Below, in pieces: positions 1-5,502 of a DNA stretch of 5,502 nucleotides (within the stretch, counting starts at the first letter, position 1; each line of letters opens with the position of its first letter). Source of the DNA: 13-1-40CM-64-14 sp036393975 (lineage in GTDB: Bacteria; Sysuimicrobiota; Sysuimicrobiia; Sysuimicrobiales; Kaftiobacteriaceae); the NCBI GenBank assembly GCA_036393975.1, contig DASWFZ010000017.1, forward strand, positions 1 to 5,502, in the 5' to 3' direction. A model generated the notes under the pieces. It did no database searches, was not told where the DNA came from, and saw only the letters and a list, made by a program, of their open reading frames with translations. The translations under genes were made by a program, and so were the position numbers.

Positions 1-193
1 CCACATCACTGAGGTGACGCGCGGTTTGGAGGAAGGCGACAAAGTCTTCTTCCACAGCATTGTGACGTGGGAGGAAGAGCTGCTGCGCCGCACCGTGAAC
101 GGTCAAAAGGCCCCCGGTCGTCGTCCCGCACCGCGGCGTGCCGCGGAGGCCGGGGTGGGACGGCGTCGCCCGCCCGCTCCTCCCGAAACGTAG
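1..193 (+). CDS. C-terminal fragment of a probable HlyD/RND-type efflux periplasmic adaptor (membrane fusion protein)
   Basis: The gene enters from the left edge in the frame starting at base 2 and stops at TAG 191-193, leaving 63 residues. The first part contains ITEVTRGLEEGDKV, which matches the 'V..T.GL.EGD.V' strand that closes the membrane-proximal domain of MacA/AcrA/HlyD-type adaptors. These proteins bridge an inner-membrane transporter to an outer-membrane channel in the periplasm. After it comes a short acidic stretch (WEEELL) and then about 30 residues rich in Arg, Pro and Ala, an extension not typical of the core family. The family call rests on one short motif, so it is tentative; the transporter partner would lie to the left, outside the window. 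Codon use is high-GC like the neighbours. Confidence 0.5.
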   Translation, partial: HITEVTRGLEEGDKVFFHSIVTWEEELLRRTVNGQKAPGRRPAPRRAAEAGVGRRRPPAPPET

Positions 194-271
194 TTGCGCG
201 ACTCCCCCGCGCCTGTGCTCCCGTTCATCTCCATCCAGAGCGTGTCGGGACCCTAGTCTCAACTCACGCGT

Positions 272-3193
272 ATGCCGGCCAATCCTAGCGCAGTCGAGCG
301 CGCGCTCAAAGCGTCGGTCGCAGGCGAAGTCCGCTTCGACCCAGCTTCCCGAGTTCTCTACAGCACGGATGCCAGCATCTACCAAATTCTCCCGCTAGGC
401 GTCGTCATTCCCCGCGATGATGACGATATTGCCGCCACCCTGCGAATTGCTGCGGATGCGGGGACCCCGATCTTGCCCCGCGGAGCGGGGACCAGCCTGG
501 CAGGGCAATCCATCGGCCGGGCAATCATCTTGGACTGTTCCAAGTACATGTCCCGGATCTTGGAGCTCGATGGGGCCCGCCCGCTGGCACGGGTGCAGCC
601 GGGGGTGGTGCAAGATGACCTCAACCAGGCCGCCCGCCCCCACGGACTGCGGCTGGGCCCAGACACCGCGACCAGCAACCGGGCGACCTTGGGGGGGATG
701 ATCGGCAACAACTCCTGCGGGGCGCGTTCCATCGTGTATGGGAAGATGATGGACCACGTGCAGGAACTGCGCGTGATGCTCATTGACGGAACCGAGTTGC
801 ACCTCCGCCGGCCCGGCCCCGGGCGACCTCCCGCGGTCGCATCAGGCCGGGAGGATGTGATCCGCCGGAGTGTGGCGGCGATCGTGGAGCGCAATCGCGA
901 GGAAATCGAGCGGCGATTTCCTCGCTTACTGCGTCGCGTCAGCGGCTACAATCTCGACGCGTTGGTCCGCGACCCCGCTGACTTGATCAACCTGCTCGTG
1001 GGGTCCGAAGGCACGCTGGGCATCGTGACGGAGGCGACCGTCGGGCTCGTCCCCCAGCCGGCGAGCACCGTGCTGGCAGTCGTCCACTTTGCCGACCTCT
1101 TTGCGGCATTGGATGTCGTGCCACTAATTTTGTCCTTCGCTCCGTCGGCAGTCGAGCTGATCGATCGAATGTTGCTGGAGATGACACGTGCTCAGCTCGA
1201 ATACGCCCGGCGCATGACCTTCGTGCAGGGCGATCCGGATGCCCTGCTGATCGTGGAGCTCTCCGGTGCGACACCCGCCGAGCTTGCGGACCGCCTCGCC
1301 GCGATGGAGCGGGCGCTGCGCGCGGAAGGCGTCCAGGGGGCGATCGTGCATGCGACGTCGGGGGCCGACCAAGACAACATTTGGCGGGTGCGGAAGGCCG
1401 GGCAAGGACTCTTGCAAGGGGTGAAGGGCGACGCCAAGCCGATCGCATTTGTCGAGGATACGGCCGTCTCCCCCCAGCGCTTAGCCGCGTACATGCGGCG
1501 GTTCAAGTCTCTGCTGGACGCCCACGGGGTGCGCGCGGCGATCTACGCGCATGCGAGTGTCGGGTGTCTCCACGTCCGGCCGCTGATTGATCTCAAGCGC
1601 CAGCACGACATCGAGAAGATGAAAGCCATCGCCGAGGCCGTGGGCGAGTTGGTCATCGAGTTTGAGGGCACCATGAGCGGCGAGCACGGCGACGGCTTGG
1701 TCCGGTCGTGGTTTGTGGAGCGCTTCTTCGGCTCTCAGGTCTACGGCGCGTTCCAGGAGATCAAGGCACTGTTCGATCCGTCCGGCCTGATGAACCCCAG
1801 CAAAATTGTCAACGGTCCGCCGATGGATCAGTCGCTGCGGTATGGGTCGCACTATCGCACCCAGCCCATCGCCACGATCTTCGACTGGTCGAAAGACGGC
1901 GGCTTCGGACGATCGGTGGAGCTGTGTAGCGGGCTCGGCGCGTGCCGCAAAACCTCCGAGGGGACGATGTGCCCATCGTACATGGTGACGCGCGAAGAGG
2001 AGCACTCGACTCGAGGGCGGGCGAATCTCTTGCGTGCCGTCTTGTCCGGGGTCCTCCCGACACAGGAGGTGACCGGTACGCGCTTGTACCAGGCGCTGGA
2101 CCTCTGTCTGGAGTGCAAGGGGTGTAAGGCGGAGTGTCCGGCCAATGTTGATATGGCGAAACTGAAGTATGAATTTTTGGCTCAGTACTATCGGGCGCAT
2201 GGAGTGCCTCTACGCGCCTGGTTATTTGGACACTACCGGTTGCTGAACCACTGGGGATCACGGGCAGCGCCGCTCTCCACGGCGCTCACCCAATCCCGTC
2301 CGGCTCGCTGGGTGCTGGATCGGCTGGTGGGCATCGACCGCCGGCGCCCGCTGCCGCCTTTCGCGCGTCCGAATTTCCTGCAGTGGTGGAACGCGCACCG
2401 GCAGGCGCGCGCACGAGTGAGCTCTCCACCCCACGCGCGCGCAGGTTCCCGCGGCCCGGTCGCCCTCTTTGCCGACACGTTCATGATCTACAACTATCCG
2501 CAGGTCGGCCGCGCGGCAGTGGAAGTCTTGGAACACCTGGGCTATGACGTCGAACTCGCCCCGCCGGTTTGCTGCGGACGCACGCTCATTAGCAAAGGAC
2601 TCCTTCCCCAAGCGCAGGCGGCGGCGCGCCGGAACGTGGACGCGTTACTACCTGTCGCCGCGCGGGGGGTGCCGATCGTGGGGTGCGAACCGAGCTGCCT
2701 GCTGACTTTTCGCGACGAGGTGCCGGACTTGGTCCCGGGCGAAGCTGCACAGACCCTGGCCCGCGGTGTCTTCCTTGTTGAAGAGTTTCTCGCGAACGAA
2801 CATCGGCGCGCACCCCTACCGCTTGCTGGCGGGGCCGGCCGTCATGTCCTCGTCCACGGTCACTGTCATGAGAAGGCGCTCGCGGGGACGGCGCCGCTGC
2901 AACAGGTCCTGACCACTGCGGGGTACACAGTGGAAATGGTTGATGCCGGCTGCTGCGGAATGGCCGGGTCGTTTGGGTTTGAGAAAGAGCACTACGAGAT
3001 ATCGATGGCCATCGGGGAGCGTCGACTCTTGCCCGCAGTCAGGCGGGTGGGTCCCGACGCGGTCGTGGCGGCGACGGGGGTGTCTTGCCGACAACAGATC
3101 GCGCATGGCAGCGGGCGGCGCGCTCTGCATCTCGTGGAGCTGCTCCAGCCAGCGGTGCCCCCCGCGGCGAAGCACGCCGCGGCGGTGAGCTGA
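272..3193 (+). CDS. FAD-binding and (Fe-S)-binding fusion oxidoreductase, D-2-hydroxyacid dehydrogenase type (GlcD-GlcF / YdiJ-like)
   Basis: This 973-residue protein probably oxidises a D-2-hydroxyacid (D-lactate, glycolate or D-2-hydroxyglutarate) and passes electrons via FAD and Fe-S clusters to a membrane or quinone acceptor. The N-terminal half is a PCMH-type FAD domain: PRGAGTSLAGQS at residues 69-80 and ATLGGMIGNNSCGARS at 138-153. The FAD-oxidase C domain follows, with H427 and H434 (HASVGCLH) plus E471-H472 in GEHGDG; these resemble the metal and substrate site of D-2-hydroxyglutarate dehydrogenases. It ends with LFDPSGLMNPSK at 500-511. The C-terminal half has a first cysteine set (C552, C558, C567-P), a classic CxxCxxCxxxCP 4Fe-4S motif (C612, C615, C618, C622), and CCG-domain signatures (C767-C768-G, C805/C809, HCHEK at 864-868, C894-C895-G, C939). 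Length fits one-polypeptide YdiJ-like enzymes (about 950-1020 aa). The ATG at 272 is the first possible start after an in-frame TAG at 254, but no Shine-Dalgarno is evident. The exact substrate cannot be read from sequence. Confidence 0.93.
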   Translation: MPANPSAVERALKASVAGEVRFDPASRVLYSTDASIYQILPLGVVIPRDDDDIAATLRIAADAGTPILPRGAGTSLAGQSIGRAIILDCSKYMSRILELDGARPLARVQPGVVQDDLNQAARPHGLRLGPDTATSNRATLGGMIGNNSCGARSIVYGKMMDHVQELRVMLIDGTELHLRRPGPGRPPAVASGREDVIRRSVAAIVERNREEIERRFPRLLRRVSGYNLDALVRDPADLINLLVGSEGTLGIVTEATVGLVPQPASTVLAVVHFADLFAALDVVPLILSFAPSAVELIDRMLLEMTRAQLEYARRMTFVQGDPDALLIVELSGATPAELADRLAAMERALRAEGVQGAIVHATSGADQDNIWRVRKAGQGLLQGVKGDAKPIAFVEDTAVSPQRLAAYMRRFKSLLDAHGVRAAIYAHASVGCLHVRPLIDLKRQHDIEKMKAIAEAVGELVIEFEGTMSGEHGDGLVRSWFVERFFGSQVYGAFQEIKALFDPSGLMNPSKIVNGPPMDQSLRYGSHYRTQPIATIFDWSKDGGFGRSVELCSGLGACRKTSEGTMCPSYMVTREEEHSTRGRANLLRAVLSGVLPTQEVTGTRLYQALDLCLECKGCKAECPANVDMAKLKYEFLAQYYRAHGVPLRAWLFGHYRLLNHWGSRAAPLSTALTQSRPARWVLDRLVGIDRRRPLPPFARPNFLQWWNAHRQARARVSSPPHARAGSRGPVALFADTFMIYNYPQVGRAAVEVLEHLGYDVELAPPVCCGRTLISKGLLPQAQAAARRNVDALLPVAARGVPIVGCEPSCLLTFRDEVPDLVPGEAAQTLARGVFLVEEFLANEHRRAPLPLAGGAGRHVLVHGHCHEKALAGTAPLQQVLTTAGYTVEMVDAGCCGMAGSFGFEKEHYEISMAIGERRLLPAVRRVGPDAVVAATGVSCRQQIAHGSGRRALHLVELLQPAVPPAAKHAAAVS
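3184..3189 (+). promoter_or_regulatory. Shine-Dalgarno sequence deciding the MFS gene start
   Basis: GGTGAG lies inside the last codons of the upstream flavoprotein gene, six bases before a TTG at 3196. GGTGA is complementary to the 16S rRNA 3' end. The site supports the TTG at 3196 as the start of the transporter gene rather than the TTG at 3085, which would add 37 Arg/Ala-rich residues and overlap the flavoprotein by 109 bases. Confidence 0.55.
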
Positions 3194-3195
3194 CG

Positions 3196-4440
3196 TTGCC
3201 CGAGGGGCCCGACGCACCCATCCCGCACGCGGGTTCGATAGCGGCGCCGCAGCCTGTGCGGGTCTCGCCCCGCGCGGGCGATCTGAACCTGCCGCTACTG
3301 ATCGCCGCCTCGGTGGTGCATTTTCTCAACGACTTCTACGTTGCGTTCCTGTCCCCGTTGCTTCCTCTGGTCGTGGCTAATTTCCACCTCTCCCTTGCCC
3401 TGGCCGGTCTGCTCGCGACGATCCTGAACACCTCAGGGGCGATGTTACAACCGGGATTTGGGGCGTTGGCTGATCATTTCCGGCGCAGGGTGTTCATCAG
3501 GGTGGGACCGGTTCTGGCGGTGACGGGGATGGGACTCATGGGGCTGGCTCCATCATATGGCGTTCTCATCGTGCTGCTGGCTCTGGCGGGGGCGGGAACG
3601 GCGGCGTTTCATCCTCAGGGGGCGTCGACTGCCGGGGAGGCCAGCGGACGTCGAAAGGGTGCGGGCCTCTCAATATTCGTCGCAGGCGGAGAACTCGGCT
3701 ATGCGCTGGGGCCGTTGGTCATCGCGGCGATTGTGGCTTGGCGCGGACTCGATGCCACCTGGATGGCCGCGTTGCCTGGAGTCCTCGCGTGTGTGCTGCT
3801 CTGGCCGGCGTTTCCCCCGGCTGGCGCGCCTCCGTCACGGTCTGGGACCGGGAGCTTCCGCACAGACTTGGGCGCAGCTTTTCATCCGATGCTCGTGCTC
3901 TGGCTCGTCGTGTTCCTGCGCAGCGTGATCATCACCTCATACCACACGTTCCTTCCCCTGCTGATCACGCAGCGGGGCGGGGCGCTCGTCGCCGGCGGGT
4001 TGGCCGTGTTCCTGTTCGGCGGAATCGGTGCCATTGGCGGGATTTGCGGGGGGATTCTCTCTGAGCGCATCGGTCGGAAGCGGCTGATGATGCTGTCGTT
4101 CATCATCACCGCGCCGCTGCTCGTCGCGTTTGTGCGAAGCCCGGCGCCGTGGTCGTATGTCTTTCTCGCCCTGGGCGGGATCGCGGTTTACTTGTCGGCT
4201 GCGGTGACCATTGTCATGGCGCAGGAACTGCTCCCCCATCGGGTGGGCGTCGCGAGCAGCATCGTGATGGGCGTCGCGTGGGGGATGGCAGGGCTCACTC
4301 TCACCGGAGTGGGTGCGCTGGCCGATCGAGTCGGGCTGGGGAATACGCTGATGCTGCTGTTGCTGCTCTTCGTTCCGGCGCTCGCTGCGGCGCGGGCTCT
4401 TCCGCGATCACTCGATACCGCAGTGGAACACTCCCGCTGA
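3196..4440 (+). CDS. MFS transporter, fosmidomycin-resistance (Fsr)-like
   Basis: From the TTG at 3196 this is a 414-residue inner-membrane protein, close to the usual 400 residues of 12-helix major facilitator transporters. After about 32 polar, Pro/Ala-rich residues, helix 1 carries HFLND (42-46), typical of Fsr-like proteins. The helix 2-3 loop has a motif A variant, GALADHFRRR (89-98), repeated in the second half as GGILSERIGRKR (285-296). FHPQGAS (138-144) and the following SGRRKG loop also match Fsr-type sequences. Known relatives export fosmidomycin and other small molecules by proton antiport, but many are uncharacterised. The start lies two bases after the flavoprotein stop, so the two genes are probably co-transcribed and translationally coupled. 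That makes transport of a hydroxyacid or oxoacid possible, but this is inference. An alternative in-frame GTG at 3256 would still keep all helices. No hairpin terminator is visible in the 45 bases downstream. Confidence 0.9.
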   Translation: MPEGPDAPIPHAGSIAAPQPVRVSPRAGDLNLPLLIAASVVHFLNDFYVAFLSPLLPLVVANFHLSLALAGLLATILNTSGAMLQPGFGALADHFRRRVFIRVGPVLAVTGMGLMGLAPSYGVLIVLLALAGAGTAAFHPQGASTAGEASGRRKGAGLSIFVAGGELGYALGPLVIAAIVAWRGLDATWMAALPGVLACVLLWPAFPPAGAPPSRSGTGSFRTDLGAAFHPMLVLWLVVFLRSVIITSYHTFLPLLITQRGGALVAGGLAVFLFGGIGAIGGICGGILSERIGRKRLMMLSFIITAPLLVAFVRSPAPWSYVFLALGGIAVYLSAAVTIVMAQELLPHRVGVASSIVMGVAWGMAGLTLTGVGALADRVGLGNTLMLLLLLFVPALAAARALPRSLDTAVEHSR

Positions 4441-4485
4441 CATCTGCGGTCGTCACGTAAGACGAAGGACGTTCTGCGCCGGTCG

Positions 4486-4830
4486 TTAGGCCTCGGGCTC
4501 GAACAGCTCGATGACGTTTCCGTCAGGATCCGCTAGCTGGGCAAGACGCCCGACGTCCACGGTGCGAGGGGGGATGAGGACTTTCGCTCCCCGTCTCTTC
4601 GCGTCGTTGAAGACGACTTCGAGATCGGCCACCTGAAATGTGATCTGGGTCGTCCCTGTGCCTCCGGCCTGCCCTCGGGGCTTGACCGCGAGGATCACGC
4701 CTTCAGTGCGGAACTCGGCCGACTTGTCCGACTTCGTGATCACGGGGAGTCCAAGCACGTAGGAGTAAAAATTGACCGCCTTTTTCATATCCGACACAAG
4801 CATGGAAACCTGCGTTAACTGGTCAAGCAT
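4486..4830 (-). CDS. VOC-family protein (glyoxalase/bleomycin-resistance/dioxygenase fold)
   Basis: From ATG at 4830 to TAA at 4488-4486 this encodes 114 residues, the normal size of a single-chain VOC protein with two beta-alpha-beta-beta-beta modules. Module one: LTQVSMLVSDMKKAVNFY (5-22) and VLGLPV (25-30). Module two: TTQITFQVADLE (60-71), RRGAKVLIPP (79-88) and the hallmark LADPDGNVIELFEP (99-112). Family members bind a divalent metal and act as lyases, epimerases, ring-cleaving dioxygenases or drug-binding proteins. Here the positions usually held by His in both modules appear to be Gln (Q7 and Q62), while E108 near the C-terminus is kept. The reaction cannot be assigned. A longer reading from GTG at 4881 is open, but the 4830 start matches where the family fold begins and has a strong upstream ribosome-binding sequence. 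The gene faces the MFS gene tail to tail with 45 bases between. Confidence 0.87.
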   Translation of the reverse strand: MLDQLTQVSMLVSDMKKAVNFYSYVLGLPVITKSDKSAEFRTEGVILAVKPRGQAGGTGTTQITFQVADLEVVFNDAKRRGAKVLIPPRTVDVGRLAQLADPDGNVIELFEPEA

Positions 4831-4843
4831 CGCGACGTCCGGC

Positions 4844-4851
4844 TCACCTCC
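4844..4851 (-). promoter_or_regulatory. Strong Shine-Dalgarno upstream of the VOC gene, with long spacing
   Basis: On the minus strand the bases read GGAGGTGA, an eight-base match to the anti-Shine-Dalgarno end of 16S rRNA. Thirteen bases separate it from the ATG at 4830, longer than usual. No in-frame ATG, GTG or TTG lies between, so it still favours the 4830 start over the upstream GTG at 4881. Confidence 0.5.
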
Positions 4852-4877
4852 GCGTCGAACCAGATTCCTTCCTCTCT

Positions 4878-4899
4878 CCACCGTGCGCGTTACCGGTGG
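4878..4899. repeat. Short inverted repeat in the VOC gene leader
   Basis: CCACCG (4878-4883) and CGGTGG (4894-4899) form a perfect six-pair stem around a ten-base loop. On the minus strand it sits just upstream of a purine-rich tract and the VOC ribosome-binding site, so it could be an RNA leader hairpin or an operator. In GC-rich DNA a stem this short can arise by chance. Confidence 0.3.
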
Positions 4900-4995
4900 C
4901 TGCCAAAATGGGTGCGTACGACGATCGATTCACCTAGTCCATACGTACCCGCAGTGCCAGTGTTTCCACCCTTCCCTCGAGCCTCCTGCGACGCG

Positions 4996-5018
4996 CCCTC
5001 GGAAGATGTGGTCGAGGG
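4996..5018. repeat. Short inverted repeat downstream of the yggT-like gene
   Basis: CCCTCG (4996-5001) and CGAGGG (5013-5018) are exact inverted copies around an eleven-base loop, about 70 bases past the YggT stop on the minus strand. No T-run follows on the minus strand, so it is not a standard intrinsic terminator. It may be a 3' RNA stem or chance. Confidence 0.25.
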
Positions 5019-5087
5019 GATCGTACGTGCCAAGAGGGACACCTCGGCAGCCCGCAGCCTCCAGTCAGTGGTACTGAGTCGGGACCA

Positions 5088-5333
5088 TCAGTCGATGACG
5101 ACCCGCTGCACTAACGACAGCAGCAGGATGGCAATCCACGGCGAGAAATCTAGCCCGCCGATTGGAGGCATGATGCGGCGAATGGGGTCGAGGATGGGCG
5201 CGGTGGCCCGGTAGATGAACCGAACGGCCGGGTGAGATGCATCGATGCCGGGGATCCAACTTATGACGACGCGCGCGATGAGGAGCACGTACAAAACTTC
5301 GAACACGACCCGGATTAGCGCTAGGGGACTCAC
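5088..5333 (-). CDS. YggT family membrane protein
   Basis: This 81-residue protein from GTG at 5333 to TGA at 5090-5088 is a single-domain YggT protein; E. coli YggT carries two copies of this domain. A first membrane segment spans about residues 5-25 and ends in the family motif RVVISWIP (21-28). An amphipathic stretch then leads to the highly characteristic PILDPIRRIMPPIGGLDFSP (46-65), and a second membrane segment follows (about 66-79). The family sits in the cytoplasmic membrane; its molecular role is poorly defined, with reported links to osmotic tolerance and, by neighbourhood in many genomes, to cell-division genes and proC/yggS. None of those neighbours is visible here. The GTG has only a weak GAGAG ahead of it, but no nearer upstream standard start exists and the domain is complete. 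It lies downstream of a cold-shock gene on the same strand but is separated from it by a strong terminator, so it likely has its own promoter. Confidence 0.9.
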   Translation of the reverse strand: MSPLALIRVVFEVLYVLLIARVVISWIPGIDASHPAVRFIYRATAPILDPIRRIMPPIGGLDFSPWIAILLLSLVQRVVID

Positions 5334-5371
5334 GACGCTCTCGTCAATCTGGCGGTCCGCTCTTCTATTCG

Positions 5372-5389
5372 ACTCGCGCGTTAGCGAGT
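5372..5389. repeat. Short inverted repeat upstream of the yggT-like gene
   Basis: ACTCGC (5372-5377) and GCGAGT (5384-5389) pair perfectly around a six-base loop, about 40 bases before the YggT GTG and just past the cold-shock terminator. It might be an operator or leader hairpin for the YggT gene. It lacks a T-run on either strand, so it is not a second intrinsic terminator. Confidence 0.3.
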
Positions 5390-5399
5390 TCCTGTGTGT

Positions 5400-5438
5400 A
5401 AGAAAAGACCCGGTCGGGGTGAATCCCGACCGGGTCTT
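5400..5438 (-). terminator. Rho-independent terminator of the cold-shock gene
   Basis: The arms 5405-5418 and 5425-5438 are perfect 14-base inverted copies around a six-base loop. Read on the minus strand the hairpin leads into TTTTCTT, a good U-tract, 21 bases after the cold-shock stop codon. On the plus strand only TTGTG follows, so it works chiefly for minus-strand transcripts. It should insulate the YggT gene from cold-shock gene transcription. Confidence 0.92.
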
Positions 5439-5459
5439 GTGCGTCGTCAGTGCTGTGGT

Positions 5460-5502
5460 TTACACCGGGACGACGTTCGCAGCCTGCGGGCCCTTTTTCC
5501 CA
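5460..5502 (-). CDS. C-terminus of a cold-shock (CspA-family) protein, partial
   Basis: On the minus strand the final 13 codons before TAA (5462-5460) read GKKGPQAANVVPV. This closely matches the C-terminal end of CspA-type cold-shock domain proteins, where '(K)KGPQAANV' forms the last beta-strand. These proteins of about 66-70 residues bind single-stranded nucleic acid and act as RNA chaperones in the cytoplasm. Only the tail is in the window; the RNA-binding RNP motifs lie beyond the right edge. The gene is followed by its own strong terminator, which fits the usual single-gene transcription of csp genes. Confidence 0.9.
   Translation of the reverse strand, partial: GKKGPQAANVVPV

Larger units (their letters stand above)
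4852..5087. other. Intergenic region between the yggT-like and VOC genes
   Basis: I see no convincing gene on either strand here; plus-strand open frames crossing it run antisense into flanking genes and have no recognisable protein features. It presumably holds the minus-strand promoter of the VOC gene and the 3' end of the YggT transcript, but I cannot point to clear -35/-10 boxes or an intrinsic terminator. It contains two short inverted repeats (listed separately) and two copies of the palindrome CGTACG (4915-4920, 5022-5027), plus TACGTA at 4942-4947. Confidence 0.5.

Noticed and set aside
987..1448. Minus-strand open frame of 153 codons inside the flavoprotein gene
   Set aside because: Arg/Pro/Ser-rich composition typical of a GC-rich shadow frame, with no domain signature; it lies wholly within conserved FAD-domain coding sequence.
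1481..2200. Long minus-strand open frame (239 codons) antisense to the flavoprotein gene
   Set aside because: It mirrors the codon structure of the clearly real plus-strand gene, has no recognisable motifs, and such antisense frames are expected in GC-rich DNA.
4441..4485. Possible bidirectional terminator between the convergent MFS and VOC genes
   Set aside because: Only a four-pair stem can be drawn and there is no T-run on either strand.
5065..5087. Hairpin after the YggT stop (TCAGT-GGT-ACTGA) as a terminator
   Set aside because: The stem is only five pairs and no T-run follows, so an intrinsic terminator is not supported.
4852..5087. tRNA or other structured RNA gene in the intergenic gap
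   Set aside because: I could not fit a cloverleaf, T-loop sequence or other known RNA signature on either strand.
4912..5214. Plus-strand open frame of 100 codons across the VOC-YggT gap
   Set aside because: Its second half is antisense to the well-supported YggT gene and the translation has no family resemblance or ribosome-binding site of note.

Overview
The window reads as an ordinary chromosomal segment of a high-GC bacterium (roughly 65% G+C by eye, with strong G/C preference at third codon positions). The tail of a probable membrane-fusion (efflux adaptor) protein at the left edge suggests a Gram-negative cell envelope. GTG and TTG starts appear to be used alongside ATG. The gene mix is common in soil or groundwater lineages, but nothing here fixes the phylum.

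Layout, left to right. A truncated plus-strand gene ends at 193; its sequence resembles the C-terminus of an HlyD/RND-type periplasmic adaptor. After a 78-base gap comes the main gene (272-3193, plus). It encodes a 973-residue fusion flavoprotein joining a GlcD-like FAD domain to a GlcF-like iron-sulfur and CCG-domain half, as in the D-2-hydroxyacid (D-lactate / D-2-hydroxyglutarate / glycolate) dehydrogenases. Two bases after its stop, a probable TTG start preceded by GGTGA begins a 12-helix MFS transporter of the fosmidomycin-resistance (Fsr-like) type (3196-4440). The two form a tight, probably translationally coupled pair.

The right part lies on the minus strand and converges on the transporter. 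It holds a small VOC (glyoxalase/dioxygenase fold) protein (4486-4830), a 257-base gap with weak inverted repeats, a single-domain YggT membrane protein (5088-5333), a strong intrinsic terminator (5400-5438), and the last 13 codons of a cold-shock protein that runs off the right edge (5460-5502).

How the genes may work together: the flavoprotein probably oxidises a D-2-hydroxyacid and passes electrons through its Fe-S clusters to a membrane acceptor. The coupled MFS protein could move the substrate or product, though its family is better known for drug export. The VOC, YggT and cold-shock genes look functionally unrelated to that pair. I found no mobile element, CRISPR array, RNA gene or clearly novel system; the findings below are modest.
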